Below are positions 36,027 through 45,411 of a stretch of 53,730 nucleotides of DNA, in pieces. Location of the stretch: contig JAQWWZ010000060.1 of assembly GCA_029254745.1 (NCBI GenBank), positions 1 through 53,730 on the forward strand. The letters run 5' to 3'. Origin of the DNA: Opitutales bacterium. Its GTDB lineage: Bacteria; Verrucomicrobiota; Verrucomicrobiia; Opitutales; Seribacteraceae. The notes beneath the pieces are model-generated. The model was not told the DNA's origin. It ran no database searches and worked only from the letters and a program-made list of their open reading frames with translations. The position numbers and the translations under genes were made by a program. Position 1 is the stretch's first letter; the number at the start of each line of letters is the position of its first letter.

Positions 36027-37073
36027 ATGTGCCAACGGTTACTTTCTTTTATTATCTTTTCTATCTTCGCCAGCCAAGTCCCTTTACCACAGTTGCTTGG
36101 ACAAAAAGACAAACCCAGTCATCATACCAAGGGTGGGTTTAAAAATAACTACTTACCCAAGGAACGAATGAGTAAAAGTCTGGGGACGGTCTTCAAGTGG
36201 AGATTTACCCGGGACTCTCAGAAAGCCATAAAGTTTGATACTGTATCTCCAGATCTTATATTTCTCAAAGATAACCGCACGGAGGAAACTTTGACCTGGA
36301 TAGGCCATTCCACATTTCTTTGGCAATATCAGGGAGTCAATGTTCTCACCGACCCTCATTTAACAAGTCGGGCCTCTCCGGTATCTTTTGCAGGTCCCAA
36401 ACGAATGGTTCCTCCCGCTATCTCTATCGATGATTTTCCGCCAATTGATGTAGTTGTGATCTCGCACAACCATTATGACCACTTAGATAAGAAAACCATT
36501 CTGGGTCTGGTAAAAAAACAAAAAGCAAACCCGCCGCTTTTTCTGGTGCCACTGGGTATGAAATCATGGTTTAAAGACATTGGCGTAAAAAGAAAAGTGG
36601 TCGAATTGGATTGGTGGCAAAGCCACCAAGTAGGTGAATGGAAATATCATGCCGTGCCTGTACAGCATTGGAGTAGACGGGGGTTGGGAGACACCAATGA
36701 AGTATTATGGGCTGGCTGGGTCATGGAAGCACCCGGCAAGAGATTATTTTTTGCCGGCGACACAGGATATTCCAAAGATTTTCAGGATATCGGGCAACGG
36801 TTCGGAAGTATGGATCTTTCCCTTATCCCCATCGGAGCTTACGCTCCGAGGTGGTTTATGAAAGATATGCACTGCAATCCTGAAGAAGCCGTTCAAATTC
36901 ATTTGGATGTCAACAGCCGCCTCTCTGTCGGCATGCATTGGGCCACTTTTTTTAACCTTACCGATGAACCGTTGGAAGAGCCCCAAAAAAGGTTACGGGA
37001 AGCTGTCAGAAAACGGAATATAAAGGAGGGTAGCTTTCTTACCCTCAAGCATGGAGAAACCATGAAGTTCTGA
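36027..37073 (+). CDS. Exported metallo-beta-lactamase-fold hydrolase, NAPE-PLD/UlaG-like
   Basis: The protein has 348 aa with a hydrophobic N-terminus (signal or anchor ~5-25). The metal site is S-H-N-H-Y-D-H-L-D near 148; further ligands are H-W-S-R-R-G, F-A-G-D-T-G-Y and M-H-W-A-T-F, all typical of NAPE-PLD-like enzymes. M-H-C-N-P-E-E-A-V near 290 is also conserved there. These enzymes hydrolyse phosphodiester or lactone bonds; the substrate here is unknown. It faces the same way as the PhoD-like gene 311 bases on. Confidence 0.88.
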   Translation: MCQRLLSFIIFSIFASQVPLPQLLGQKDKPSHHTKGGFKNNYLPKERMSKSLGTVFKWRFTRDSQKAIKFDTVSPDLIFLKDNRTEETLTWIGHSTFLWQYQGVNVLTDPHLTSRASPVSFAGPKRMVPPAISIDDFPPIDVVVISHNHYDHLDKKTILGLVKKQKANPPLFLVPLGMKSWFKDIGVKRKVVELDWWQSHQVGEWKYHAVPVQHWSRRGLGDTNEVLWAGWVMEAPGKRLFFAGDTGYSKDFQDIGQRFGSMDLSLIPIGAYAPRWFMKDMHCNPEEAVQIHLDVNSRLSVGMHWATFFNLTDEPLEEPQKRLREAVRKRNIKEGSFLTLKHGETMKF

Positions 37074-37384
37074 ATCATAGGGGAAATAGGTCAGATGGGT
37101 AAACCCGCTGCTGTTTTTTCTCCGAATGTTTCCTTTACTTGGATTAATCAAAGAATGCAAAAGATGGTGACGCATTTAGGTTCAACCTTTTTTCCGTCTT
37201 GGAGGGTGAGGAATGAATCACTATCCAAGCAAATAACTCGATACTGAAACTATGGTGGATCTATCGAGGGAATCAATCGTTTTAGGGAAAGCTCAATGAG
37301 GCTAAGCAGTCCTTCCCCCGAATAACTCTTTGCTACGAATAAAATAATCTAGAATTCCGATGCATCTTCTTGTTTATTAGCTGG
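37074..37384. other. Intergenic region without visible gene
   Basis: 311 bases of average composition. It contains the probable promoter of the PhoD-like gene. I find no clear hairpin, RNA gene or conserved ORF. Confidence 0.4.
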
Positions 37385-38959
37385 ATGTTCTCACTCATCG
37401 CTAGATCAATCCGCTATCTTCTCTCTTCTCTTGTCTTGCTTTGTCTTTTTCAGGCTGAAGGCCAGCATGATCGAGAGCGGAATGCATACAGGCACCTTGT
37501 AAAAGATAAGGTGGAAAAGGCCCGTAGTGAATTAGAGAACGGAAAAAAACATTTTGATCCGGCTGAAAAAGCATTTATCCTGACCCTTTGTTTTTTGCAG
37601 GAAGGGGAAGGAGAAGCTGCTCTCGCGATGGCCAAACGGGCGGTTGATAAAGGATTACCTTTTGAGCGTTTTCTGGCCGAGCCCCGAGACATGTTGAGCC
37701 CGCTATGGAAGAATCAAGAATTTATTCAATGGAAAAAAGAAAGAAATCCATCGCTCCTCCTTCATGGACCTATGATTGGCCAGGTCACAGATTCTTCAGC
37801 CAGTTTCTGGTTTCGGACTGATGGTGCGTGTGAAATGGCTGTTGAAATTAGTGGTCATACCGGGCGAAGAAAAGTGATGACGAAAAAGGAAAACCGCTTT
37901 GTGGCAGTTCTGGAAATCGATGGGTTACTGCCTAACACCTATTTTTCTTATCAGGTATTTGTCAATGGTGAGCCCTATACCGATCCGTCTCGGGAGTTTG
38001 GTTTTAGGACATTTCCACCCCCATCAGAAGCGGCTAAATTTACCATTGCCTTCGGTGGTTGTTCGGGATTTGTCCCCGAGTACGAAGCGATATGGGAAGT
38101 TATTGCCGGGTGCGATCCAAGAACGATGCTTATGCTTGGGTATAATGTTTATATTGATGACCCTGAGGATGTGGAGGTAACCGGTGACTACTGTTATTCC
38201 CGCAGGCACTCACGAGCGGAGTGGAAAAAACTCATATCCAAAACATCGATGCATGCCATTTATGATGATCATGATTTTGGGCTCGATGACTGCATACCTG
38301 GCTCTTTGGTTGACCACCCGGCTTGGAAGAAAAAAGCCCTGCAAAATTTTACACGCAATTGGAATAATCCTGAGATGGGGGGAGGTGAGCAAAACCCGGG
38401 TTGCTGGCAATCTTTCGCGTTGGGTAAGGTCGAGGTACTCATGCTTGATTGTCGCTATTACAGGGATCTTTCCACTCAATCCATGCTTGGACCGGTCCAA
38501 AAAGCATGGCTCAAGAATAAACTTAAAGCATCCCCTGCCACTTTTAAAATTATTGCTTCCTCTGTTCCCTTTGCCCCAGGGATAAAACCCGGAAGTCTGG
38601 ATCCCTGGGATGGATATCCAGAGGAACGGGAGGAGATATTTAGTTTTATAGAAAAAGAAAAAATAGAGGGCGTTCTTCTTCTCGCTGCAGACCGGCACCG
38701 TATAGATCTACGTAAAATTAAGCGGCCTAAGGGCTACGATTTTTATGAGTTGGTTAGTGGCCGCCTGACCAATAAGCATGTACATCCCGTTATCAAAACT
38801 GATGGATTGCTTTGGGGCTACAACCAAACCTGCGGTTTCTGTTTACTTCAGGTCGATACCAAAAAGAAAGAACCTGTTATAATCTTGGAAGCTTATGACT
38901 TTTACGGAGCCCTGCTGATGAAAGAAAAAGTGTTGGCCCGTAACCTGCAATTTAAGTAG
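37385..38959 (+). CDS. PhoD-like phosphoesterase with substituted metal-site Asp
   Basis: 524 aa from the ATG at 37385; a TTG at 37370 adds five residues. The order is signal peptide, ~90-residue helical region, N-terminal Fn-like PhoD domain (G-P-M-I-G-Q-V-T-D-S-S-A-S-F-W-F), then the metallophosphatase domain: F-G-G-C-S-G, M-L-M-L-G-Y253-N-V-Y-I-D, Y-D-D-H-D-F-G and A-A-D-R-H. PhoD family members have G-D-x-x-Y where this has G-Y-N-V-Y; the Asp is a metal ligand. The codon is TAT (GAT would be Asp). It may be inactive, altered in metal use, or a sequence error. It overlaps the convergent PIG-L gene by eight bases. Confidence 0.82.
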   Translation: MFSLIARSIRYLLSSLVLLCLFQAEGQHDRERNAYRHLVKDKVEKARSELENGKKHFDPAEKAFILTLCFLQEGEGEAALAMAKRAVDKGLPFERFLAEPRDMLSPLWKNQEFIQWKKERNPSLLLHGPMIGQVTDSSASFWFRTDGACEMAVEISGHTGRRKVMTKKENRFVAVLEIDGLLPNTYFSYQVFVNGEPYTDPSREFGFRTFPPPSEAAKFTIAFGGCSGFVPEYEAIWEVIAGCDPRTMLMLGYNVYIDDPEDVEVTGDYCYSRRHSRAEWKKLISKTSMHAIYDDHDFGLDDCIPGSLVDHPAWKKKALQNFTRNWNNPEMGGGEQNPGCWQSFALGKVEVLMLDCRYYRDLSTQSMLGPVQKAWLKNKLKASPATFKIIASSVPFAPGIKPGSLDPWDGYPEEREEIFSFIEKEKIEGVLLLAADRHRIDLRKIKRPKGYDFYELVSGRLTNKHVHPVIKTDGLLWGYNQTCGFCLLQVDTKKKEPVIILEAYDFYGALLMKEKVLARNLQFK

Positions 38960-39833
38960 CGGGCGAGATCTGATCTACGAGAGGAACACTTGAAGAAGAT
39001 CCAGCTGACAACATTTTTCCACCATTCCACATTTTAAAAAGGGTCTTATCCTGCCAAAGACTGACCCGGTAGGGTGTTGCGAAATCAAAAGTGGGTGCCT
39101 GCACTCCCTGTCCTCCAATAACTTCAGCTCCTCGCCGGACATTGTCCTGCATCCATGCAGGTAAGCGTAAGTGAAAGGGGTTGCGGGCTACCTCACCCCG
39201 GTGAAAAGATAGGGCATGGACTAAATCAGCAACTTCTGCGGCTGTGCTTTCGACCAGTAGGTTTGGGCTCGGTATTTGTCCCCAGAATTCAGTTTCAATC
39301 AGGGTTATTTTGTCGAGTTTTGCGACCTTAAGTGCTTCATGGGTGAGAAGGTTTACTCCCAGATGTGTTTGATTCCAGTCTTTATGATTGGGGAAGAAAA
39401 GTATGGACGGAGCATATTTTTCAAGTGCTGTAGATAAAGAGATTACTGCCTTTTCCCAGTTTTCTAGATTACTTTTTCGGGAGTCCGGGTTAATCTGATC
39501 AAGACCAAGTGGGGTTACTTCTCCCAAAGAAAACCCGAGGGCATCACATGCATCCTTTAGCTCATTCTTTCGTTCTTCTTTTCGTTCCCGTTTGCTGCCA
39601 AGAGTAACGGGTAGGGTTGTGACTCCACAACCGGCTTCTCTGCGCAAGCGAAGGGGCAGTCCGCCCATCACGCATTCGTCATCGGGGTGAGGGGCGAGAA
39701 TGACCACCTTGGGTGCGGTGTCTACAATTGGGCAGTGGTCCGGAAGACTTGCCTTGGATGTCTGAATACTTGCAGCTTGCCTGTATCCAGATTGTAGAGT
39801 GGAGATATAATCGTGGTAAGGATTATTAAACAT
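38952..39833 (-). CDS. PIG-L/LmbE-family deacetylase
   Basis: The protein has 293 aa. V-I-L-A-P-H-P-D-D-E-C-V-M-G-G at ~45-60 is the PIG-L zinc/catalytic motif, and the partner His site is F-P-N-H-K-D-W-N-Q-T-H near 150. Family members deacetylate N-acetylglucosamine in GlcNAc-linked lipids, thiols and antibiotics. The N-terminus has no signal peptide, so action in the cytoplasm is likely. It is transcribed leftward, tail-to-tail with the PhoD-like gene. Confidence 0.9.
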   Translation of the reverse strand: MFNNPYHDYISTLQSGYRQAASIQTSKASLPDHCPIVDTAPKVVILAPHPDDECVMGGLPLRLRREAGCGVTTLPVTLGSKRERKEERKNELKDACDALGFSLGEVTPLGLDQINPDSRKSNLENWEKAVISLSTALEKYAPSILFFPNHKDWNQTHLGVNLLTHEALKVAKLDKITLIETEFWGQIPSPNLLVESTAAEVADLVHALSFHRGEVARNPFHLRLPAWMQDNVRRGAEVIGGQGVQAPTFDFATPYRVSLWQDKTLFKMWNGGKMLSAGSSSSVPLVDQISPAT

Positions 39834-39950
39834 GACTTCTATGTAACGATTATTTCAGGCTTTGCCTATAAAAATGCATGGAATTCCAGAAGAATGTAAA
39901 CCTGGGTACAATGGGAAATTGATTGGATGTGGTTTCTTTATTATTTATAT

Positions 39951-39988
39951 TATGGAAATACAGCATATTTATGGAAATACAGCATGTT
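39951..39988. repeat. Two tandem copies of a 19-bp sequence
   Basis: The units TATGGAAATACAGCATATT (39951-39969) and TATGGAAATACAGCATGTT (39970-39988) differ at one base. They lie in the divergent region between the PIG-L gene and the second PVC-cytochrome gene, 47 bases before the latter's ATG. Near two-turn spacing would suit paired binding of one regulator. Confidence 0.85.
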
Positions 39989-40034
39989 TTGAATTCTTCT
40001 TGCGGGTATTGCTTCTTAAAATAGGTTGTTTTTA

Positions 40035-43000
40035 ATGAATGATTGTCTAGCAAAGATTTCTTTTGTTTTTTTGTTTGTTATTACCGGACTCCTGTGTGCT
40101 ACGTCGCAGCCAGATTTTTCGGGTTTGTCTAATCAACTTGGTCCCTTCAAGGGAGGTGCGATGCATCCCGCTTACAAGGGGAATACCTGGTTGTCTCATC
40201 CTCAAATAAGCGGGCCTGCCTCGATTGATTTTGATCCTTTGGGTCGTGCTTTTATTAACGAAGCTCGACGAATGGGGAGGGGTGTGCCTGATACCCGATC
40301 CTCTGATTGGCGGGTATTGGAAGATTTTCGGTTAAAGACCGTGGAGGACCGTTTGGCAAGTTATCAGCGTAATCAGGACAAGAAAGAGATGAGTTGGTAC
40401 AAGGGGACAGCTGATCGAGTATTGCGGTTTATTGATTCCGATGGCAACGGGGTTCCTGATGAAGGTAGCGTTTTTGATGATCGTTGCAAAGAGACCTTGG
40501 ATGGAATTGGATTTTCTCTCTTAGCGGATCGCGATGCGGTTTATTACACTTGTATTCCAGCCCTTCGGAAGTTAACCGACGCCGACAACGATGGAGTGGC
40601 CGAAAAACATGAACGATTGGTTGAAGGATTTGGGGTACGGGCCTGTTTTAAAGGCCATGATTTACATGGGGTGATTCGCGGGCCGGATGGCCGGCTTTAT
40701 TTCTCAGTTGGAGATCGCGGGTATAGCGTGATTGACGATGAGGGTGTCCGCCGTGCCGCTCCCCAGCGTGGGGCTATTTTCCGATGCGATGATGACGGTA
40801 CAAACTTTGAGGTCTATGCCCACGGGTTGCGCAACCCTCAGGAAATTGCGTTTGATGAGTTTGGCAATCTATTCACCTTTGATAACACTGGGGATTTTGG
40901 AGATAAGGCCCGTGTGGTTTATGTCCTGGATAATGCGGATTCCGGATGGACCGCGGATTACCAGTCCCACCATCAACATGTCAATAAACTGGACTGGGGG
41001 AAGTTCCATCTTTGGCATACTGCATGGGTAGGGGAGGGGGCGTATGATCTCTACAGCAAGTCTGCCCCTCAATGGATACACCCTCCTGTTGGCCATGTGG
41101 GCAATGGCCCTTCGGGTGTGGTCCGTTTGACTGGGCCTGCAGTTCCGACCGATCTGCGTGGAAAATTTCTGATGTGTAATTATCGAGGGTCATCCACGAG
41201 GTCAGAAGTTTTAAGTATATCCATCCTTTCTAAAGGGGCTGGTTTTGAACTCGGAGAGGTCACTCCTTTTCTTTCTGCCCTCAATGCATCCGATGTTGAA
41301 CTGGGTTATGATGGACGCATCTACTTTGTGGAATACGGATCGGGCTGGGCACCGGATGATAAGGGCAGTGTGCAAGTGGCTGAGCCCCTAGCCGAAAATT
41401 TGAAAAAGTCGGGTATGGATGTGGCAAGGATAATTAAAGATGGCTTTGATCATCGTCCAGTGGGAGCACTTATTGATTTGCTCGGCCATATGGATCTAAG
41501 AGTGCGCCAGGAAGCCCAGTTTGCTTTGGTCCGCAAGGGCAGTGAAGTTGCGTTCCCTCCATTTTCAAAAATCATTGAAGCATCTGAGTCTGGCTCACTT
41601 AGCCAAGTCCATGCCATCTGGGGTATCGGGCAATTGGCACGTTTGGGGAGTGATAAGGCCAACCGTTTACTTATCGAAACTTTGCAGCACCCCAGGGTCG
41701 AGTTGCGTGCCAATGCTGCCCGTTTGTGCGGGGATCTTAAGGTTGCAGATGCCCAGCCGCACCTCATTTCTGTTCTTAACAATGATTCTCCGAGAGTTGT
41801 TTCCTTAAGTGCCATTGCTTTGGGTCGTGTGGCCAAAGCAGGAGACTCAAAGGTGGTTGATGCTCTCTTGGCAGTGGCCAGAAAGAATCAGGGAGAAAAC
41901 TTTGATGTTAGCACTCGCCACGCTATCCTTTCTGCCCTTAACCGCTTGGCCACTCCCGAGCAGGCTGAGTCATGGGCTAAGTCCGATTCATTGGAAATTC
42001 GCATGCTCGGAGTTATCACCCTTCGCAGGTTGGAGCACCCGGGGATGGTTGCTTATCTGCAAGATGCTGATCTTGGAGTGCGATTGGAAACAATCCGGGC
42101 AATGTTTGATACCTCGGTCATTGATACTCCGGTTGGTGCCCGTTTGCTGGAGCTAGACTATCATGGGTTGCCCATTTTTATACAGGCCCGCTTGCTCGTC
42201 GCCGCCGCCCGCTTTGGCAATGATGCTGGGTTTTCAAGGGTCTTGGCCATGGCATTGGATAAGGACTTGGACCCGAAGGTACAGACCCTTGCCTTCCGAG
42301 CCCTTGAACGGTGGGATGCATACCCTCAAATAGATCCCTTTCTTGGATCTCTGCGTCTATCTTCTCATCCCCGTAAAAAATCCAGCATTTTAGCCATCAA
42401 GCATGTTTCAAATTATCTCTCCTATCTCGGGCAGGAAAAAAGAACGGATTTTCTGACCCTCGCTACGGAAGTATCGGCCAAACTGGGTATTTCCCTTGAT
42501 CCCGCAGACCTGCAACTACAGGTGCTTAACCCCAAGCTTTCCACTGATCTCCGCATCGTTTTTTTCGGGAGCTTACTCGCATCTAAAAGTGGAATGAACG
42601 ATGAAACCCTTGCAAAGCTTTTAGATGACCCACAGCCTAAAATGCGGGCTCTTGCTTTGGGTGAAGCTTATGAGCGAAGGATGGAAGGCGTTGATGCACT
42701 TGCGGAAAAGGCAGTACGGGCTAAGCGTGCACCAGAGGTGGTCAAACAGGGCATCTTAAGCATTGGGAAAAGAGACCCCAGACGTTTGCTTGAATTTTGG
42801 AAATCCCGGTCGGGTGAAAATGGAATCGATGCAGATGTTTGGCTTGATCTCTACCTTGCTCTCGAGCAATCAGAGGATCCCGATGTCCGGTCATCGGTCA
42901 AGAGTTTCGGAGCTATACCCTCGAACCTTCAGAAGCTGGCTTTGCGAGGCGGGGATCCAGGGGCAGGTGAGTCCGTATTCCGTGGTCAAGGTGCCTGTAT

Positions 43001-43400
43001 GCAGTGCCACAAAATAAACGGGGAAGGCGGGGAACAGGGGCCAGACCTTAGTCTTGTGGGCAAACATTTGGGTCGGGGGAAATTACTTGAGTCGATTGTC
43101 AATCCTAGTGCGGAGATTTCCCCGGGTTATGGGTTGTCCACTGTGGTTCTTAAGAATGGTGAAGTTTATTCCGGCAGACTTTCCAGTCAAAGCGAGAAGG
43201 AGGTATTGTTAGTTTCTCTCGATGGGCAAAAAATGAGGTTCAGCGGTGGAGAGGTCGACCAAGTGTCTCCCCCAATATCTGCCATGCCCCCGATGGGGCA
43301 GGTGCTTTCCCCAATTGATTTGCGCGATTTGATCGCTTACCTCGAATCTACTCGGAGTAACCGGGCACTACCGAGTCGATCGCTAAAGCACGGAGACTGA
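40035..43400 (+). CDS. PVC-type membrane-bound dehydrogenase / CxxCH cytochrome (second copy)
   Basis: 1121 aa from the ATG at 40035; a TTG at 40026 adds three residues. A signal peptide is followed by a propeller-like domain with D-S-D-G-N-G-V-P-D and D-A-D-N-D-G-V-A-E loops, then G-L-R-N-P-Q-E-I-A-F-D-E-F-G-N-L as in sorbosone/glucose-dehydrogenase-like propellers. A long HEAT region (~470-950) precedes a cytochrome c (heme site C988-M-Q-C-H992; G-P-D-L-S-L-V-G; distal S-A-M-P-P-M-G). Compared with the 10.7-kb copy, the propeller is much closer to soluble sugar dehydrogenases. It ends one base from the convergent PhoD-like stop. Confidence 0.92.
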   Translation: MNDCLAKISFVFLFVITGLLCATSQPDFSGLSNQLGPFKGGAMHPAYKGNTWLSHPQISGPASIDFDPLGRAFINEARRMGRGVPDTRSSDWRVLEDFRLKTVEDRLASYQRNQDKKEMSWYKGTADRVLRFIDSDGNGVPDEGSVFDDRCKETLDGIGFSLLADRDAVYYTCIPALRKLTDADNDGVAEKHERLVEGFGVRACFKGHDLHGVIRGPDGRLYFSVGDRGYSVIDDEGVRRAAPQRGAIFRCDDDGTNFEVYAHGLRNPQEIAFDEFGNLFTFDNTGDFGDKARVVYVLDNADSGWTADYQSHHQHVNKLDWGKFHLWHTAWVGEGAYDLYSKSAPQWIHPPVGHVGNGPSGVVRLTGPAVPTDLRGKFLMCNYRGSSTRSEVLSISILSKGAGFELGEVTPFLSALNASDVELGYDGRIYFVEYGSGWAPDDKGSVQVAEPLAENLKKSGMDVARIIKDGFDHRPVGALIDLLGHMDLRVRQEAQFALVRKGSEVAFPPFSKIIEASESGSLSQVHAIWGIGQLARLGSDKANRLLIETLQHPRVELRANAARLCGDLKVADAQPHLISVLNNDSPRVVSLSAIALGRVAKAGDSKVVDALLAVARKNQGENFDVSTRHAILSALNRLATPEQAESWAKSDSLEIRMLGVITLRRLEHPGMVAYLQDADLGVRLETIRAMFDTSVIDTPVGARLLELDYHGLPIFIQARLLVAAARFGNDAGFSRVLAMALDKDLDPKVQTLAFRALERWDAYPQIDPFLGSLRLSSHPRKKSSILAIKHVSNYLSYLGQEKRTDFLTLATEVSAKLGISLDPADLQLQVLNPKLSTDLRIVFFGSLLASKSGMNDETLAKLLDDPQPKMRALALGEAYERRMEGVDALAEKAVRAKRAPEVVKQGILSIGKRDPRRLLEFWKSRSGENGIDADVWLDLYLALEQSEDPDVRSSVKSFGAIPSNLQKLALRGGDPGAGESVFRGQGACMQCHKINGEGGEQGPDLSLVGKHLGRGKLLESIVNPSAEISPGYGLSTVVLKNGEVYSGRLSSQSEKEVLLVSLDGQKMRFSGGEVDQVSPPISAMPPMGQVLSPIDLRDLIAYLESTRSNRALPSRSLKHGD

Positions 43401-43401
43401 A

Positions 43402-45330
43402 TCAGTTTTCAACCGTAATATGATTCGCCAATCCCCTTTGATGTACGGGATTGGTGTTGGATGATACAATATTGTCTGGTCGATTCTGCCCTGTCCTAAT
43501 TTCATGTGGATCCAGGGAATACACTTTGGGTTGAAAAGTTTTTCCTTTTATTCGAATGGTGTAGAGGATTTCCCCAGTCTTTAAATTCTTGATCTGAACC
43601 ACAGGATCTTTTTTTGAAAATACAAGCTTGGGTAACCAACCTTTCACCGGGCGTCCATCATTTTGGGCCATGTTGAAAGTGACAGGCCAGCCTGGGAATT
43701 GGGCTTTGTCTCCATCGGATACTTTGGAAAACCGGGGCCAGCATTCAAAGGTTATCTTTCGGCTTTTCTTATTAAACCGGGCGACGCCAAAGCCATCGGC
43801 TCTTTGTAATTCATTTCTTCGGTCCTCAGGGTTGGCATAGGCATGCATGGTAATCTTATTACCGAGCCCATCCTCAAAATCCCCCGTCCATGGCAGGGGC
43901 GAACCAGGAATGGGCCGGGAGCCGGGTTTTTCATCCTCCGGCTTCCACCAGCGTCCATAGATGGTATTGACAATGGCCGGGCTGGTGAAAGCAAAGGGTC
44001 CGTCCCGGTGGGACTCAATCCCGTGCTGTACCACCACCCCCAGGTGTTGGTCACCGCACAGGTGGGTGGCCATGGCTTTTCTCAATTCGTGCAGTGCCCT
44101 GTTTCGACCTTTTTGGGGCCATGCATTGCTGTCGAGGTCGGCAAGCAGGCGGCTGTTCGGATGCCCATGGATATGGACAGCTCCGCAGAAAGCGGTGGCG
44201 GAAAGCGCCGCTTTGATATCAGCACCCTCCCAGTCCTGACTCCAGTCTGACAAAAACTTCAGCTGTCGCTCACCGAGAAGCACAAGGCCGTCCAGGTCCA
44301 CCGCCTTGCGGTCATAACTTGGGTCATTGATATGGTCTGGGCGCGGACCCATCTTGGGGATTTTTCCACCCGGACCGGTTTTGAACTTTCGGTCTTCGAG
44401 AATCGCGAAGTCAATCCCGCCGACACGCAGACGGGTAAAGTATACTTCCAGCCCCCGCTTCAGTTTTGCCGGGTCAACCGGGTCAGGCAGATGCCAGGCC
44501 TGTTGGCGTTGCACCATATTGACATATGGGATCGGGTAAAAGTATCCCCCTGAATCTCCCTGGGGTGAAGAGGCTTGTATGCCGGACTCCCCCCATAGGT
44601 TTGCCTGCCCCACATCGTGGTCATCCGGGATGGTCACCGTGGGGCGGTCTTTGATGAGATCCCGAAACTGCAACCCAAATTCAATCCACCCGGCAGTGTG
44701 TTCAGTATGATGGTAGGTCTGATCTCCGGCAAAAAAGAGCATGTCGGGGTCAATCAATTTGAGGTTTTCAAGGATTTGAGGGCGCGGGCCTTTGGTCCGG
44801 CTGGAGTTACAGGAGAGATTGCCCACCACAATGGTGTCCTGATCGATCGGATCCTTCCGGATTAAGCCCTGAAAAGATGCCCGTTTCCCATGCCTTACCC
44901 GATAGGGAATATCCCGGGCCGAGTCCCAGTTTTCAATCCGGAAATGTGCGGTCCACCCAGGGTAGGTGATTTTAACCTTGGCGATTTCCTTCCATTCTTT
45001 TCCCTGCTTGATCTCAAGCCGGACTTCCCGCGACTCATCAGGCATCAGGGGATAAAGCTGTCCGGTTAACTTCAGGGTGCCCCCGTCCTGGGTGTAGAGA
45101 GCAAAGGCCACCACTTCATCCCGTGGTACCTTCAATTTGATAATCCTTTTTGGCGGTTTTCCTTTTTGGGAAGGAACTTCCGGGGGCCGGTCCCGTTTCC
45201 ACCATTCTCCCGTGGACAGGTGATCCAGGCTGGGGAATTTTTTTCCAAATAATTCCCGGGAATCAGGTTCAGCACCGAGGGAGCACGCGAAAAAAGCGAA
45301 GCAAAAAAAAGATAAAAAGTAGTAATTCAT
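43402..45330 (-). CDS. Secreted PhoD-like alkaline phosphatase / phosphodiesterase
   Basis: The protein has 642 aa with a signal peptide (~1-20). Metal motifs are intact: G-N-L-S-C-N-S-S, F-F-A-G-D-Q-T-Y-H-H-T, I-P-D-D-H-D-V-G and H-L-C-G-D-Q-H-L-G. It is longer than B. subtilis PhoD (~583 aa). Expected action: release of phosphate from extracellular phosphodi- or monoesters, with Fe/Ca cofactor as known for PhoD. The AraC-type regulator gene lies 81 bases upstream on the same strand and may share a transcript. Confidence 0.9.
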   Translation of the reverse strand: MNYYFLSFFCFAFFACSLGAEPDSRELFGKKFPSLDHLSTGEWWKRDRPPEVPSQKGKPPKRIIKLKVPRDEVVAFALYTQDGGTLKLTGQLYPLMPDESREVRLEIKQGKEWKEIAKVKITYPGWTAHFRIENWDSARDIPYRVRHGKRASFQGLIRKDPIDQDTIVVGNLSCNSSRTKGPRPQILENLKLIDPDMLFFAGDQTYHHTEHTAGWIEFGLQFRDLIKDRPTVTIPDDHDVGQANLWGESGIQASSPQGDSGGYFYPIPYVNMVQRQQAWHLPDPVDPAKLKRGLEVYFTRLRVGGIDFAILEDRKFKTGPGGKIPKMGPRPDHINDPSYDRKAVDLDGLVLLGERQLKFLSDWSQDWEGADIKAALSATAFCGAVHIHGHPNSRLLADLDSNAWPQKGRNRALHELRKAMATHLCGDQHLGVVVQHGIESHRDGPFAFTSPAIVNTIYGRWWKPEDEKPGSRPIPGSPLPWTGDFEDGLGNKITMHAYANPEDRRNELQRADGFGVARFNKKSRKITFECWPRFSKVSDGDKAQFPGWPVTFNMAQNDGRPVKGWLPKLVFSKKDPVVQIKNLKTGEILYTIRIKGKTFQPKVYSLDPHEIRTGQNRPDNIVSSNTNPVHQRGLANHITVEN

Positions 45331-45411
45331 TACTAATCTTAAAGACTATGAAAATTTAATTTACAATGCTAAAAGCATAGGTTTGCCTGATTAGAAAAGG
45401 GAAGTCACTCC

